64,000 bases of DNA from Rariglobus hedericola (GTDB lineage Bacteria; Verrucomicrobiota; Verrucomicrobiia; Opitutales; Opitutaceae), in contig NZ_VMBG01000001.1 in NCBI RefSeq assembly GCF_007559335.1, forward strand, positions 434,001 to 498,000, in the 5' to 3' direction. The position numbers and the translations under genes are program-made. Under the pieces are notes generated by a model that was not told the DNA's origin, did not search any database, and worked only from the letters and a program-made list of their open reading frames with translations. Numbering within the stretch: the stretch's first letter is position 1; each line of letters opens with the position of its first letter. Below, piece by piece: positions 27,306-39,928 of this stretch.

Positions 27306-30170
27306 ATGCAGGCCGCCACCCACATCCACGTCAAAGGTGCCCGTGAGCACAACTTGAAGAACCTCGAGGTGCGCATCCCGCGCGGAAAACTCGTGGTCGT
27401 CACCGGGCCGTCCGGCTCCGGCAAGTCATCGCTGGCGTTTGATACGATCTACGCGGAGGGCTACCGCAAATACATGGAGTCTCTCTCCACTCAGGCCCGC
27501 CAGGTCCTTGAGCAGCTCAAGCGGCCCGACGTCGATTTTATCCACGGTTTGTCTCCCGTGCTGGCCATCGAGCAGCGCACGGGCGGCGGCTCGCCGCGCA
27601 GCACCATCGCGACCGTTACCGAGATCGCCGACTACGCGCGACTGCTCTGGGCGCTTCACGGCGAACAACGTTGTCCGAAGGACGGCGGCCGCGTCGTGCA
27701 ACGTTCCCTGGACGACAATGTCGCCCGCGTTCTCCGCGAAGTGCCGGGCGAGCGCATCATGATTTTGGCACCGGCGCTCAAGGCCAAGGCATCCGTCCTC
27801 CGCGACGAATTGCCACGTCTCCGCCAGCGCGGGTTTCAGCGCGTGCGCCTCGACGGCGAGATTAAGAACCTCGACGATAGCGATCTCCTGCCCGCCGGCA
27901 CGCGCACGGCCGAGATCCAGGTTGATCTGGTGATCGACCGACTGGTTGCGGTTGCCGATCAACGCAGCCGGCTGGCCGACTCCCTTGAACTTGCTTTCCG
28001 CGAGGGCAAGGACCGCGTCTTTATTCTCGCTCAAAAATCGTCCGCTACCCCTTGGCGCGAGATCGGGCTTAGCCAGTCACTCGCCTGCGAAGTGTGCGGC
28101 GACGTGTTTGAAAAACTCACGCCGCGCCATTTTTCGTTCAACCACTCCGAGGGTGCGTGCGGCACGTGTGGCGGACTCGGTCGGAAGCTCCGTTTCATTC
28201 CCGAGCTGGTGATTGCCGATCCGGAAAAATCTGTGCGTGGCGGTGCAATCAAGCCGTGGCGCATCGGCGGAAAAAATCTCATCATCAAACACAACGCCCA
28301 GCTGCGTCAGCTGGCCGAGCAAATCCCGTTCGATGCGGACACGCCGTGGAAAGACCTGCCGGCGAAGACGCGCGAAATCCTGCTCAACGGGGCGGGGGAG
28401 CGCTTGTTTGCCTTTAAGCTGAAGCGCATGCGCGAGCCCAAGGCCATGCCGTTCTCCGGCATCATTGGTGACCTTGAAGAGAGCTTCCGCGAAACCGAGA
28501 GCGATGGATTTCGCGCGCGTCTGACGACGTTCATGATCAGCGGCGAGTGTCCCGAATGTCACGGTTCGCGTCTCAACGCCCGCAGCAGCGCCGTCACGGT
28601 AAATGGAAAAAATCTGCCGGCCTTCTTCTCTTTCGATGTGGGCGATGCCCACGCTTTCGCCACGGCTTTGGTCGTCGAGCTGGCCGGCAACGAGGCGTTG
28701 AAGGAAATCGTCACGGGCATCGAGCAGCGACTGCTCTTCCTGTTGGAAACCGGACTGGGTTATCTGACCCTGAGTCGGGATTACGACACGCTCTCCGGCG
28801 GCGAAGCCCAACGTGTGCGGCTGGCCACGCAACTTGGTATGGGGCTCATGGGCGTGATCTACGTGCTCGACGAACCGAGCATCGGCCTGCACCCGCACGA
28901 CAATCAAAAGCTGCTGGAAACGCTTCGTGAACTCCGTGATCGCGGTAACACGGTGCTCGTCGTCGAACACGATGAAGACACCATGCGCATTGCCGACGAG
29001 ATCATCGAACTCGGGCCCGAGGCCGGCACGGAAGGCGGGAGCATTTTGTTTCAGGGCACGCCGGCTGAGTTGATGAAAATGCCGGCGAAGCTTTCACGCA
29101 CCGGCCCGTTCCTCGCGCGAAAACAATTTGTGACGAAGGACGTCGCCACAAAGAAGGCGGACGGACTTTTCCTCACCGTGCGCGAGGCGAGGGCAAACAA
29201 TCTCCGCGACGTCGATGCGCGGTTTCCCGTCGGGCTGCTCACGGTCGTCACCGGTGTCTCCGGCTCCGGCAAAAGCACGCTCGTCAACGATGTGCTCGCC
29301 GCGGCCGCCGCACGCAAACTCAACGGCGCGACGCGCATCACGCCGGGCCTGCATCGTGCCATCGAGAACCTCGATCATTTCGAAAAACTCGTGCAGGTGG
29401 ACCAGTCTCCCATCGGCCGCTCGCCGCGTTCCAATCCCGCGACCTACGTCGGTTTGCTTGATTTGCTGCGCGATTTGTTCGCCCAAGTGCCGCTGGCCAA
29501 AGTGCGCGGCTACAAGGCCAGTCGTTTCTCCTTCAACGTGCGCGGTGGTCGTTGCGAACGCTGTCAGGGCGATGGCGTCATCAAACTCGACATGCAATTC
29601 ATGGCCGACGCCTACGCGCCGTGTCCGAGTTGCGGCGGACGTCGTTTCAATCGCGAGACGCTTGAGGTGCTTTTTCACGGCAAGTCCATTGCCGATGTCC
29701 TCGATATGACCGTGCGCGAGGCGATGATGCTGTTCCGCAACATCCCGCGAGTGATGGACAAACTGGAAACGCTCAACGCCGTCGGCCTCGGTTACCTCAC
29801 GCTCGGCCAGTCCGCGACGACACTTTCGGGCGGCGAGGCGCAGCGATTAAAACTCTCGCTGGAGCTGAGCAAACGCCAGCAAGGCGGCACGCTCTACATC
29901 CTTGATGAGCCGACGACCGGCCTGCACTGGGTGGACATTCAACACCTGATGGACCTGCTGTTCAAACTGCGCGATGCGGGCAACACGCTCATCGTGATCG
30001 AGCATAATCTCGATGTGATTGCGCTGGCCGACTGGATTATCGACCTCGGTCCGGGCGGTGGCAGTGCGGGTGGAGAAGTGGTTGCCTCCGGCCCGATCGC
30101 GACCATCGAAGCGGAGCCGCGCAGCCTGACCGGCGCGGCGTTGAAGCGCTGGCGCAAGGGCGCCGCTTAA
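27306..30170 (+). CDS. uvrA: UvrA-family excinuclease ABC subunit A
   Basis: A 954-aa ABC-type ATPase for nucleotide excision repair damage recognition. Two nucleotide-binding halves are present: Walker [11 protein letters not shown] (33-42) and [10 protein letters not shown], signatures [11 protein letters not shown] and [11 protein letters not shown], and Walker B-like [12 protein letters not shown] and [12 protein letters not shown]. Zinc modules CEVC...CGTC, CPEC and CERC...CPSC are intact. Near residue 90 the usual DQKxxxxNPRSTVGTVTEI box reads [20 protein letters not shown], which may mark a paralog group. Start ATG 27306 is set by the conserved N-terminus. It overlaps dedA tail to tail by 4 bp and stands alone (no uvrB nearby). 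Confidence 0.93.
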   Translation: MQAATHIHVKGAREHNLKNLEVRIPRGKLVVVTGPSGSGKSSLAFDTIYAEGYRKYMESLSTQARQVLEQLKRPDVDFIHGLSPVLAIEQRTGGGSPRSTIATVTEIADYARLLWALHGEQRCPKDGGRVVQRSLDDNVARVLREVPGERIMILAPALKAKASVLRDELPRLRQRGFQRVRLDGEIKNLDDSDLLPAGTRTAEIQVDLVIDRLVAVADQRSRLADSLELAFREGKDRVFILAQKSSATPWREIGLSQSLACEVCGDVFEKLTPRHFSFNHSEGACGTCGGLGRKLRFIPELVIADPEKSVRGGAIKPWRIGGKNLIIKHNAQLRQLAEQIPFDADTPWKDLPAKTREILLNGAGERLFAFKLKRMREPKAMPFSGIIGDLEESFRETESDGFRARLTTFMISGECPECHGSRLNARSSAVTVNGKNLPAFFSFDVGDAHAFATALVVELAGNEALKEIVTGIEQRLLFLLETGLGYLTLSRDYDTLSGGEAQRVRLATQLGMGLMGVIYVLDEPSIGLHPHDNQKLLETLRELRDRGNTVLVVEHDEDTMRIADEIIELGPEAGTEGGSILFQGTPAELMKMPAKLSRTGPFLARKQFVTKDVATKKADGLFLTVREARANNLRDVDARFPVGLLTVVTGVSGSGKSTLVNDVLAAAAARKLNGATRITPGLHRAIENLDHFEKLVQVDQSPIGRSPRSNPATYVGLLDLLRDLFAQVPLAKVRGYKASRFSFNVRGGRCERCQGDGVIKLDMQFMADAYAPCPSCGGRRFNRETLEVLFHGKSIADVLDMTVREAMMLFRNIPRVMDKLETLNAVGLGYLTLGQSATTLSGGEAQRLKLSLELSKRQQGGTLYILDEPTTGLHWVDIQHLMDLLFKLRDAGNTLIVIEHNLDVIALADWIIDLGPGGGSAGGEVVASGPIATIEAEPRSLTGAALKRWRKGAA

Positions 30171-30808
30171 ACCTTCTCCGCTTCTTTGCGGATACGGCGT
30201 TTGCGGCGCCAGATCAGAAACCCGATCACCGCCACCACGACGATCACGATCGCGGCCCAGCCGGCGTATTGGTTGGTCTTGTGGAGCGAACGGTTGAACA
30301 GCTCGATGTCGTCGTGGAATTTCCCCCACATCCAGTGGCCCAGCCACACGAACACGGGCACACTGATCAAGGCGGCCAACCCGTCGAAAAATAAAAATTT
30401 CACGAAGGGGACCTTCATCGAACCCGCCGTGAAAAAAATCGGCGCACGCAGGCCGGGCAAAAAGCGTCCGATGAAAAGTCCCATCGAGCCGTTCTTATCA
30501 AAAAAATCGACGACCTTTGCCTGTTTTTGCGGAGGAAAAATCCGTTGGAACCAACGCGACGTAAGCACCCAGCCGCCAACATGCCGCCCGGCCAGAAAAG
30601 TAATCGTGTCTCCACCCAGCACGCCCGCATACATCAACGCGCTGATTTCGATCCAGGAGCGCCCGTCGATTTGGCCGAGCACGCCCGCGGTGATCAGCAC
30701 GATGTCCTCGGGAATCGGCAGACCCAGCCCGCAGAGCAACAGCACAATGAACGGCCCCCACAGGGAAAGCGGGGAGTTCTGGAAGTAGTTGAGGAGGGTC
30801 TCAAACAT
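30167..30808 (-). CDS. DedA family membrane protein
   Basis: A 213-aa membrane protein with the DedA/SNARE-associated features: [22 protein letters not shown] near the N-terminus, [10 protein letters not shown], the re-entrant loop motif [22 protein letters not shown], and a C-terminal helix cluster ending in a basic tail ([15 protein letters not shown]). DedA proteins act in lipid/undecaprenyl phosphate or proton-dependent membrane transport in characterised cases. The Glu/Asp and Arg residues in the PEDIV and GRFLPGLR motifs are kept. It overlaps uvrA by 4 bp, convergent. Monocistronic. Confidence 0.9.
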   Translation of the reverse strand: MFETLLNYFQNSPLSLWGPFIVLLLCGLGLPIPEDIVLITAGVLGQIDGRSWIEISALMYAGVLGGDTITFLAGRHVGGWVLTSRWFQRIFPPQKQAKVVDFFDKNGSMGLFIGRFLPGLRAPIFFTAGSMKVPFVKFLFFDGLAALISVPVFVWLGHWMWGKFHDDIELFNRSLHKTNQYAGWAAIVIVVVAVIGFLIWRRKRRIRKEAEKV

Positions 30809-30941
30809 GAAGGGGAGGTTGCATCAAACACCGGGCGTGGTCGTTGCCAAGGGTTTAAACAGGAGAGTCCGCCGGACGTTCCCTCGATTCGGGGAATAGA
30901 GTTGAAACTTTGACGGTTTCGCGTGTAGGTAAGCGCACATT

Positions 30942-33260
<2,319 letters not shown>

Positions 33261-33273
33261 CGTTCAGCGTCCC

Positions 33274-33852
33274 GTGAAACTCATCGTCATATCTCCGGAG
33301 AACGAAGACTCCCGCGAGCAATCCGTGCTCGCGCAGCTCTTCGCTGCGGGCCTGACGAGCTATCACCTGCGCAAGCCAACTTGGTCGCGCGATCAACTCG
33401 CCGCCTGGCTCCGTTCGCTGCCGGCCGAGTTCCATTCGCGCATCGTGCTGCATTCGCACCACGAGCTTGCCGCTGAGTTCGCTGTTGGCGGTGTTCATAA
33501 TGCACCCACCGCCACGCCGTTCGCTCCGCTCCGCAGCCACGCCGTCCATTCGCTTGTCGAGTTGGGCGGACTGCTCGATGCACGTGCCCGGTTGGTTTTC
33601 AGTCCGGTCTTCCCGTCGTTTTCGAAGCCTGGCTACGGCCCCGCTTTTGACCGCGACGAACTCCGCACACTGCTCGCGCTTCCGCGCCGCGCCGAGGTGA
33701 TCGCCCTCGGCGGCATTGACGCTACGCGCATCCAAGCTTGTCGCGAATTTGGCTTCGACGGTGTCGCCATCCTCGGAGCCGTGTGGCAAGCCGCCGATCC
33801 TGTGCGTGCTTTCGCCGAACTCCAAAACGCCCTTCACGCCCATGCCGCTTGA
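33274..33852 (+). CDS. ThiE/TenI-family protein (second thiamin phosphate synthase-like)
   Basis: A 192-aa protein of the thiamin phosphate synthase/TenI superfamily, starting with GTG 13 bp after thiS. It resembles the short ThiE-like proteins found in Bacteroidetes thi operons: ISPENEDSREQSVLAQLFAAGL, YHLRKPTWSRDQLAAWL, and VIALGGIDATRIQACREFGFDGVAILGAVW at the C-terminus (phosphate-binding GG and GVA). The ThiE pyrophosphate/active-site box DGVHLGxxD is not recognisable, so it may be a TenI-like thiazole tautomerase or a non-synthase paralog (inference). It overlaps thiE by 11 bp. Both copies lie in the same operon. Confidence 0.8.
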   Translation: MKLIVISPENEDSREQSVLAQLFAAGLTSYHLRKPTWSRDQLAAWLRSLPAEFHSRIVLHSHHELAAEFAVGGVHNAPTATPFAPLRSHAVHSLVELGGLLDARARLVFSPVFPSFSKPGYGPAFDRDELRTLLALPRRAEVIALGGIDATRIQACREFGFDGVAILGAVWQAADPVRAFAELQNALHAHAA

Positions 33853-34492
33853 TCCCGACCATTTCCCTCCGGTCATGTGCCTCACGATGGACGGCCTGCC
33901 GCTCTCGCACGCCGACCAGGCGCGCGCGCTCGTCGCCGCCGGCGCGGGCTGGATTCAGCTGCGCGTGAAGAACGCCGCGCCCGACGCATGGCTCGCGATC
34001 GCCCGCGAAGTTGTCGTCATCGGCCACCAGGGTGGGGCACTCGTCACCATCAACGACTCGGTCGAGATCGCCCTCGCGGCCGACGCCGACGGCGTGCACC
34101 TCGGCAAGCTCGACGAGGATTGGATCGCAGCCCGCGCCCGTCTCGGCACTGAAAAACTTCTCGGCGGAACCGTGAACAACGCCGAAGACGCGCGTCGTGC
34201 GGCCGAGTCCCATGTGCTCGACTACGTCGGTATCGGGCCGCTGCGTTTCACGACTACAAAGCAGAAACTCGCGCCCGTCCTCGGACTCGAAGGCATCGCC
34301 GCGCTGCTGCCGCTCCTCGACGGACTGCCTGCGTGGGCCATTGGCGGCGTGTTGCCATCCGATCTGCCTGCGCTGCGTGCGGCCCGCCTCGCGGGTGTCG
34401 CGGTGTCGTCCTCGCTTTACGCAAACTCCCAAGTCACCGCCAACCACGCCGCGTTCATCGACGCGTGGAACGCGACTTCCTTAGCTCCATGA
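33842..34492 (+). CDS. thiE: Thiamin phosphate synthase ThiE
   Basis: A 216-aa TIM barrel joining HMP-PP and thiazole phosphate. ATG 33842 is used; it overlaps the upstream gene by 11 bp. ThiE motifs are clear: WIQLRVKN (residues for HMP-PP), [42 protein letters not shown] and [22 protein letters not shown], then WAIGGV and VAVSSSLYA near the end. Its last codons overlap the thiG start (ATGA). Within this operon it is the better candidate for the actual synthase than the preceding paralog. Confidence 0.93.
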   Translation: MPLDPDHFPPVMCLTMDGLPLSHADQARALVAAGAGWIQLRVKNAAPDAWLAIAREVVVIGHQGGALVTINDSVEIALAADADGVHLGKLDEDWIAARARLGTEKLLGGTVNNAEDARRAAESHVLDYVGIGPLRFTTTKQKLAPVLGLEGIAALLPLLDGLPAWAIGGVLPSDLPALRAARLAGVAVSSSLYANSQVTANHAAFIDAWNATSLAP

Positions 34493-35274
34493 AAACATCC
34501 CCCCTTGTTATCGCCGGCGTCACGCTCCGCTCGCGCCTCTTCCTTGGAACCGGCAAATACAGTTCTGGCGCCGTCATGTCCGAAAGCCTCGCAGCATCCG
34601 GAGCCGAACTCGTCACCATGGCGCTGCGCCGCGTGCGCACCGATGGCGGACACGACGATATCATGAGCCAGCTCGATACGACCAAGTATCGTCTGCTGCC
34701 CAACACGTCCGGCGTGCGTGATGCCAAGGAAGCGATCCTCGCCGCGGAGCTCGCCCGCGAGGCGCTCGGCACCAACTGGCTGAAGTTGGAGATTCATCCC
34801 GATCCCAAGTATCTCATGCCCGACGCGATCGAAACGCTCCTAGCCACGCGTGAATTGGTGAAGCGCGGCTTCGTCGTGCTGCCCTACGTTCACGCCGATC
34901 CGGTGCTGTGCAAACAGCTCGAAGAGGCCGGAGCCGCCGCCGTTATGCCGCTCGGCGCACCCATCGGCAGCAACCTCGGACTCGAGACACGCGCCTTCTT
35001 GGAAATTATCATCGCGCAGTCTCGCGTCCCCGTGGTGATCGATGCCGGTCTCGGCACACCGTCCCACGCCGCCGCCGCGCTCGAAATGGGCGCGGACGCC
35101 GTTCTTGTGAACACGGCGATTGCCGCCGCCGCCGATCCGGTGGCAATGGGTGCAGCCTTCAAACTCGCGGTCGAGGCCGGCCGTCTCGGTTTCGAGGCCG
35201 GATTGGCCGCTCGTTCCACCAAAGGTGAAGCCCACGCGACTTCGCCGCTCACCTCCTTCCTCGCTTCGGTATGA
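34489..35274 (+). CDS. thiG: Thiazole synthase ThiG
   Basis: A 261-aa TIM barrel that makes the thiazole from DXP, dehydroglycine and ThiS-thiocarboxylate. ATG 34489 overlaps the thiE stop by ATGA. Motifs: [67 protein letters not shown] (Schiff-base lysine region), [32 protein letters not shown] and [31 protein letters not shown], shown in pieces. These are diagnostic. Its stop overlaps thiH (ATGA), so the thiazole genes are translationally coupled. Confidence 0.97.
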   Translation: MKTSPLVIAGVTLRSRLFLGTGKYSSGAVMSESLAASGAELVTMALRRVRTDGGHDDIMSQLDTTKYRLLPNTSGVRDAKEAILAAELAREALGTNWLKLEIHPDPKYLMPDAIETLLATRELVKRGFVVLPYVHADPVLCKQLEEAGAAAVMPLGAPIGSNLGLETRAFLEIIIAQSRVPVVIDAGLGTPSHAAAALEMGADAVLVNTAIAAAADPVAMGAAFKLAVEAGRLGFEAGLAARSTKGEAHATSPLTSFLASV

Positions 35275-36425
35275 GCACGTTCGTCGATACTTGGAAACAA
35301 CACGACTTCGCCGCCGTTGGCGCGCGCATTGCCGCCGCGACCGAGGCGGATGTTCGCCGTGCGCTCGGCAAGCAGGGCCGTGGTCTCAACCTCGATGATC
35401 TCGCCGCGCTGCTTTCGCCGGCCGCCGCGCCGTTTCTTGAGGAGATGGCGGCGCTCAGCCACCGGCTCACCGTCGAGCGTTTCGGTCGAACGATGCAGCT
35501 CTACGCGCCGATGTATCTGACCAACGTGTGCGCCAATATTTGCAGCTACTGCGGCTTCAGCGCGCAGAACCGCATCCCGCGCAAGGCGCTCGATGATGCG
35601 GAGATTTCCGCCGAGGCCGACGCCCTCGAAAAGTTCGGCTTCGACCACGTGCTCCTCGTGACCGGCGAATCGTCGCGCTACGGGCTCGCCTATTTTCAGA
35701 ACGCGCTGCGCCTGCTGCGTCCGCGTTTCTCCAACCTGTCGATGGAGGTTCAGCCGCTCGACGCCGAGGAATACGCCGCGTTAACCGCCGACGGTTTGAG
35801 CGCGGTGCTCGTCTATCAAGAAACCTACGATCCGATCGCTTATCCGAAGCATCATTTGAAAGGTCCCAAGGCGGACATGGAATATCGTCTGGCGACGCCG
35901 GACCGGCTCGGCACCGCCGGGGTGAAGAAGATCGGCCTTGGTGCGCTCTACGGTCTCTCCGACTGGCGTGCGGAGTCGTGGTTTGTGGGCCTGCATCTAC
36001 ACTACATGGAGAAGCATTACTGGCGCACGCGCTACAGCATCGCGTTTCCGCGGCTGCGTCCGCACGAGGGCAATGAAATTCCCGTCACTCCGTTCAACGA
36101 GCGTGATCTCATCCAGACGGCGTGCGCGTTCCGGTTGTTCAGTCAGGAAGTGGAGCTGTCGCTTTCGACGCGCGAGAGTCCGCATTTCCGCAACAATGCG
36201 TTCAAGCTCGGCTTCACGTCGATGAGCGCGGGCTCGAAGACCAATCCGGGCGGCTACGCGAGCGAACCGGAGTCGCTGGAGCAGTTCCAGATCAGCGATG
36301 AGCGTTCACCGGCCGAGGTCGCCGCTTTTTTGAAAACCAATGGTTACGAGGCCGTGTGGAAAGACTGGGATGCGACTTACGACGGCCAACAAACCGCCCG
36401 CTCCAACGATGTCGTTCACGCCTGA
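35271..36425 (+). CDS. thiH: Tyrosine lyase (2-iminoacetate synthase) ThiH
   Basis: A 384-aa radical SAM enzyme that cleaves tyrosine into p-cresol and dehydroglycine for thiazole synthesis. The cluster motif is C87-x3-C91-x2-C94 in [12 protein letters not shown]. Further ThiH features: [58 protein letters not shown] and SFNERD-type [18 protein letters not shown]. Presence of ThiH rather than the FAD oxidase ThiO indicates an oxygen-sensitive thiazole branch. It overlaps thiG by 4 bp and thiF by 17 bp. Confidence 0.96.
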   Translation: MSTFVDTWKQHDFAAVGARIAAATEADVRRALGKQGRGLNLDDLAALLSPAAAPFLEEMAALSHRLTVERFGRTMQLYAPMYLTNVCANICSYCGFSAQNRIPRKALDDAEISAEADALEKFGFDHVLLVTGESSRYGLAYFQNALRLLRPRFSNLSMEVQPLDAEEYAALTADGLSAVLVYQETYDPIAYPKHHLKGPKADMEYRLATPDRLGTAGVKKIGLGALYGLSDWRAESWFVGLHLHYMEKHYWRTRYSIAFPRLRPHEGNEIPVTPFNERDLIQTACAFRLFSQEVELSLSTRESPHFRNNAFKLGFTSMSAGSKTNPGGYASEPESLEQFQISDERSPAEVAAFLKTNGYEAVWKDWDATYDGQQTARSNDVVHA

Positions 36426-37503
36426 CGAACTTGCGCGCTACCAGCGGCACCTGTCGCTCTCTGGCTTCGGGCCCGAGGCGCAGGCCAAGTTGCAGGCGTC
36501 GCGCGTGCTGGTGATCGGTGCGGGCGGGTTGGGGTGTCCGATTTTATTGTATCTCGCGGCGGCGGGCGTCGGGAAGCTGACGGTGATCGATGCGGACGTG
36601 GTCGATGTATCGAATCTTCAGCGACAGGTTTTGTTTACGACTGACGATGTCGGCCAGCCCAAGGCCGAGGCGGCGGCGCGGCGGTTGCGGGCGTTGAATT
36701 CATTGATCGAAATCGTCCCGCTGGTTGGACGGCTGAATCGCAACAACGCTTTGGAGCTGATCCGCGCGCATGACGTCGTGGTCGATGGCTCGGATAATTT
36801 TGCGACGCGCTATCTGGTGAACGATGCGTGCGTGCTCGCCGGAAAACCGCTCATTTACGGCGCGATCCAAGGTTTCGAGGGGCAGGCGAGTGTGTTTAAT
36901 TTCAAGGGTGGTCCGACGTATCGGTGTCTGTTCCCCGAGCCGCCGGCGGCGGGGACGGTGCCGAATTGTTCGGAGGCCGGCGTGCTCGGCGTGCTGCCGG
37001 GGCTGATCGGGACGATTCAAGCGACGGAGACAATCAAGGTGATCACGGGTATCGGCGAGCCGTTGTCGGGGCGGTTGCTGCTGTGGAATTCGCTGACGAT
37101 GACGTCGCGCACGCTGCGCTTTGCGGCGGATCCCGCCAGCCGGATCACCGAGCTGCCGCCGGAAGGTTATGGCGAGACGTGCGCGGTGCCGGCGAAGCCG
37201 ACGGGAGACGAACTCACCTCCGCCGAGTTGAAGGCGAATCTCACAGTGCAGCTCATCGATGTGCGCGAGGACTGGGAGCGTGCGCTCGGCGCGATACAGC
37301 CGTCGATCCACGTGCCGTTGGGAAAGCTCGGAACCGATGAAGGCGCCGCCGCGCTGGCTGCGCTCGATCCGACAAAAGACACGGTGGCGTATTGCGCGGG
37401 CGGCGTGCGCAGCCTGAAAGCACTGGTGCCGTTGCGTGAACGACATGGTTTCCAGGCGGTGCGCAGCCTGTGCGGCGGGTTTAAGGCGTGGACGGACCGT
37501 TGA
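36409..37503 (+). CDS. thiF: ThiF/MoeB-type adenylyltransferase with C-terminal rhodanese domain
   Basis: A 364-aa E1-like enzyme plus sulfurtransferase, probably activating ThiS. ATG 36409 overlaps thiH by 17 bp. The adenylation domain has GAGGLG (37-42), the dinucleotide-binding DADVVDVSNLQRQVLF and the E1-like VPNC with Cys187. The rhodanese domain (about 265-364) has VRED and the active-site loop CAGGVRS with Cys329. Of the four zinc cysteines of MoeB, only Cys173 (YRC) is seen; the partner is Thr170/Pro169 and the C-terminal CxxC is ADPASR. Thus the zinc site is likely lost. It ends the thi operon. It could be named MoeBR; thiF is favoured by context. Confidence 0.9.
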   Translation: MSFTPDELARYQRHLSLSGFGPEAQAKLQASRVLVIGAGGLGCPILLYLAAAGVGKLTVIDADVVDVSNLQRQVLFTTDDVGQPKAEAAARRLRALNSLIEIVPLVGRLNRNNALELIRAHDVVVDGSDNFATRYLVNDACVLAGKPLIYGAIQGFEGQASVFNFKGGPTYRCLFPEPPAAGTVPNCSEAGVLGVLPGLIGTIQATETIKVITGIGEPLSGRLLLWNSLTMTSRTLRFAADPASRITELPPEGYGETCAVPAKPTGDELTSAELKANLTVQLIDVREDWERALGAIQPSIHVPLGKLGTDEGAAALAALDPTKDTVAYCAGGVRSLKALVPLRERHGFQAVRSLCGGFKAWTDR

Positions 37504-37532
37504 GTTAATCCAAGGCGGATGCGGGTGTTGGC

Positions 37533-38030
37533 CTACTGGATGAACGCGGTGGTGATTTGGTTGATGCGGAGGCGGCCGGAGAGAAGGGCGCCGGTGGGGC
37601 TGACGTTGGTGATGACGACGGGCGTGTTGGCGTCGGCGTGGACTCCGGTGAAGACGTGGGCGCTGGCGTTCACGGGGAAGAGCTGTTGTTGGACGACGCC
37701 GTTTTGGGTCCAGCGCAGGTGGACGACCTCGTCGCCGTTGAACTCCCACCACGTGATCTTTTGGAGGACGAAGGCACGGGCGGCGGTGATGGTGAAACTT
37801 TCGCCGCGCTCGAAACGGCCGAGACCGCTGTTGCCCACGCCGAAGCCGGAGCCTTCAAAGCCAAAGAAGGACGTGACGGCGGGGGCGAAGTCGGGCGCGG
37901 ACGGCGTGTTGACGTTCACACCGGTCTTGGGGGCGGCGAACGTGAGCGTGGCGGGTGTGCCGTCGGGATTGATGCTGGCGGCGAAGGACGTGCCGCCGTT
38001 GACGGCGTTCCACGGGGCGGAAGTCCAGGA
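37533..38030 (-). repeat. Copy A of a shared ~165-aa C-terminal domain
   Basis: Codes for residues 596-760 of the SGNH protein. Compared by eye with 39929-40429, more than half of residues are identical, including GFE.SGFGVG, GRFERGESFT, WTQ.GVVQQQ, ADANTPVV and LSGRLR. The two copies end both proteins. Confidence 0.85.
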
Positions 38031-39815
38031 CTGCGACGTGACGGAGTTGCCGGGAGCTCCGGGGATCGAGGGCGTGAATTTGACGGCGTCGGCGATGACG
38101 TAGCCGTTGGTCCCGGCGTTATCAATGAAGACACCGTGGTTGCTGTTCGGCGAAAACGTGAACACGCCGAGCGGATGCCAGGCGCCGCCGCTCTTTTGAT
38201 CGATGGTGAAGGGGGTGATTCCGCCCGCGTGGATGACGTCGATGGGCGTGTTACTGGCACGGTTGGCGTTGGGCACCCAGTTGACGGTGACGATGTAGTT
38301 GCCGGTGGCGGGGAATGGTGGAGTGAAGAGGGCGGTGCGAGTGCCGTCGCGCGTGTCGCCGTCGTGAAAGTAGTTGGAGCTGTGCTGGCCGGTGGCGGAG
38401 CCGGTGGTCCAGCCGGCTGATTTTGTGAAGAGCGGGGTGGCGTCGAGATTGTCGATGATCACTTCCGTCAAAGTCGGAGTGGTCGGTGCATCCACGGTGA
38501 GCGACAGCAGGGCGGCGCGCAGGGGAGCGGCGAGGAGCGCGTTTCCGGCGGGCGAGACGTGGGCGCCGTCGGTGGTGGTGTATTTGGCGGCGCCGTTGGT
38601 GAGCCAACGCGTGTTGTCGGAGGGTGTGGCGATCGCGGCGAAAGTATCGAGCAGCACGTCAATTTTACCGTCAGCAAGGTCGGTGGAAAAATTGTCGTTG
38701 ATGGCATCGCGTTTTCCGCCGGCGCCCCAGTTGGGGAGCGGAGTTTGTCCGGCGAGCGTAGCCCAGCTGTCGGTGCTGGACGTGCGGGGCATGAGCTTGG
38801 TGCGGATGATTTTTTGGACGCCGGCATTGCGAGCCATGGTCCAGATGCTCTCGGTGCGCGTGCCGATCGCGGTGGCGTCGCCGGTGCCGCCGGAGCCGAG
38901 GTCGTTGGTGCCGTATTCTTCGACGACGACGTTGGCGAACGGCAGGAAGTGCGTCTGGCGTTGCTGGCGGGCGGGGTTGACGAAGTTCGCGGCGGTCTGG
39001 CCGTGGCGCGTGAGGTTGAACGTGGCGATGGCGTTGGCGCCGGCGCTGTCGACGGCGGCGCGGTTGAAGAAGCCGTAGCCGGAAATGGCGGGAACCGGGT
39101 TGGTGAGATCGCCGGTGCCATCCAGAATGCTGTCACCGATACCGATGACGGCGAGGTGGCCGGGCGTAGTGTAACGCCCGAGGAAGACGACGGGCAGACC
39201 GGCGGGGCGGGTGGAACCGCCGGTGATGGCGGGGATGGGACCGGCGGTGTCGAAAGTGCCGGGATCATTGGCGGGCGGATAGACCACGAACTTCGAGCCC
39301 GAGTAAGTGGTGGGCGTGCCGCTGGGGATTTTTCCACCGGTGGGGATGGAACCGCGAATGTGCAGCCAGAACACCTCGTCGCGCGCGGGCGTGGCGCCGG
39401 TCCAGGTGGAAGACGGAATGGCATCGGACAACCAGAAGGGCGTGGTGGAGTTCATCGGCAGCACGAGCGTGCGGGAGCCGGAGAACGTGAGGGGCACGCG
39501 CTGGCCGGTGGAGGCGCGTTCAAGCCACGCGTGGCTGATGGTGACGTCGTTGGTGGCGTTGGGTGTTTCGGCGTCATAGGGATACATCCAGTCCATGAAG
39601 CCGATCTGTATCTCGGCGACGGGCCCGCCGAGCTTGTGCGGCGAGCGGTGGCGGAAGGACGTGTTGGCGATGGCGGGCGTGTAGAAATTGCTGGCGATGC
39701 GTCCGCCGGTGGCGACGACGCGAACGGGTTCGACCGCGTGGGTGAACGGAGTGGCCACCATGCCTAGGAAAACAGTGATGGCGGTGAGGCGAAAAAAGGA
39801 AGCGGGGGATTTCAT
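37533..39815 (-). CDS. Secreted SGNH/GDSL esterase-like protein with shared C-terminal domain
   Basis: A 760-aa secreted protein (signal peptide to about residue 27). An N-terminal beta domain is followed by an SGNH hydrolase fold: Ser229 in IGIGDSILDG, Asn304 in EYGTND, and Asp416/His419 in DGAHVSPAG. A carbohydrate-binding-like golvesin/xanthan lyase C-terminal module spans ~450-585 (SSNYFHDGDTRDG, NHGVFIDNAG). The last 165 residues are a domain shared with the neighbouring glycoside hydrolase. Likely acts on acylated glycans outside the cell (inference). It lies 113 bp downstream of the neighbouring gene on the same strand, after a terminator-like hairpin, so co-transcription is uncertain. 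Confidence 0.82.
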   Translation of the reverse strand: MKSPASFFRLTAITVFLGMVATPFTHAVEPVRVVATGGRIASNFYTPAIANTSFRHRSPHKLGGPVAEIQIGFMDWMYPYDAETPNATNDVTISHAWLERASTGQRVPLTFSGSRTLVLPMNSTTPFWLSDAIPSSTWTGATPARDEVFWLHIRGSIPTGGKIPSGTPTTYSGSKFVVYPPANDPGTFDTAGPIPAITGGSTRPAGLPVVFLGRYTTPGHLAVIGIGDSILDGTGDLTNPVPAISGYGFFNRAAVDSAGANAIATFNLTRHGQTAANFVNPARQQRQTHFLPFANVVVEEYGTNDLGSGGTGDATAIGTRTESIWTMARNAGVQKIIRTKLMPRTSSTDSWATLAGQTPLPNWGAGGKRDAINDNFSTDLADGKIDVLLDTFAAIATPSDNTRWLTNGAAKYTTTDGAHVSPAGNALLAAPLRAALLSLTVDAPTTPTLTEVIIDNLDATPLFTKSAGWTTGSATGQHSSNYFHDGDTRDGTRTALFTPPFPATGNYIVTVNWVPNANRASNTPIDVIHAGGITPFTIDQKSGGAWHPLGVFTFSPNSNHGVFIDNAGTNGYVIADAVKFTPSIPGAPGNSVTSQSWTSAPWNAVNGGTSFAASINPDGTPATLTFAAPKTGVNVNTPSAPDFAPAVTSFFGFEGSGFGVGNSGLGRFERGESFTITAARAFVLQKITWWEFNGDEVVHLRWTQNGVVQQQLFPVNASAHVFTGVHADANTPVVITNVSPTGALLSGRLRINQITTAFIQ

Positions 39816-39845
39816 GCGAAACAGGGAAAGAGGTTTAAAACCAAA

Positions 39846-39873
39846 AGAGAGGACGGCGGGGGCCGTCCTCTCT
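39846..39873 (-). terminator. Rho-independent terminator-like hairpin
   Basis: A 12-bp stem (39846-39857 with 39862-39873, AGAGAGGACGGC) with a 4-base loop. On the minus strand T-rich sequence follows (TTTTGGTTTT). It lies between the large glycan gene and the SGNH gene. Confidence 0.75.
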
Positions 39874-39928
39874 GGTTTCAGGCGGGCGATATCACGATGT
39901 CATCGAATGATGATGGGATCGCTTCGGT

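Noticed and set aside
38559-39767. A 402-codon plus-strand frame opposite the SGNH gene
   Set aside because: Gly/Val/Asp/Glu-rich product with no motif; the minus-strand product has signal peptide and full SGNH blocks.
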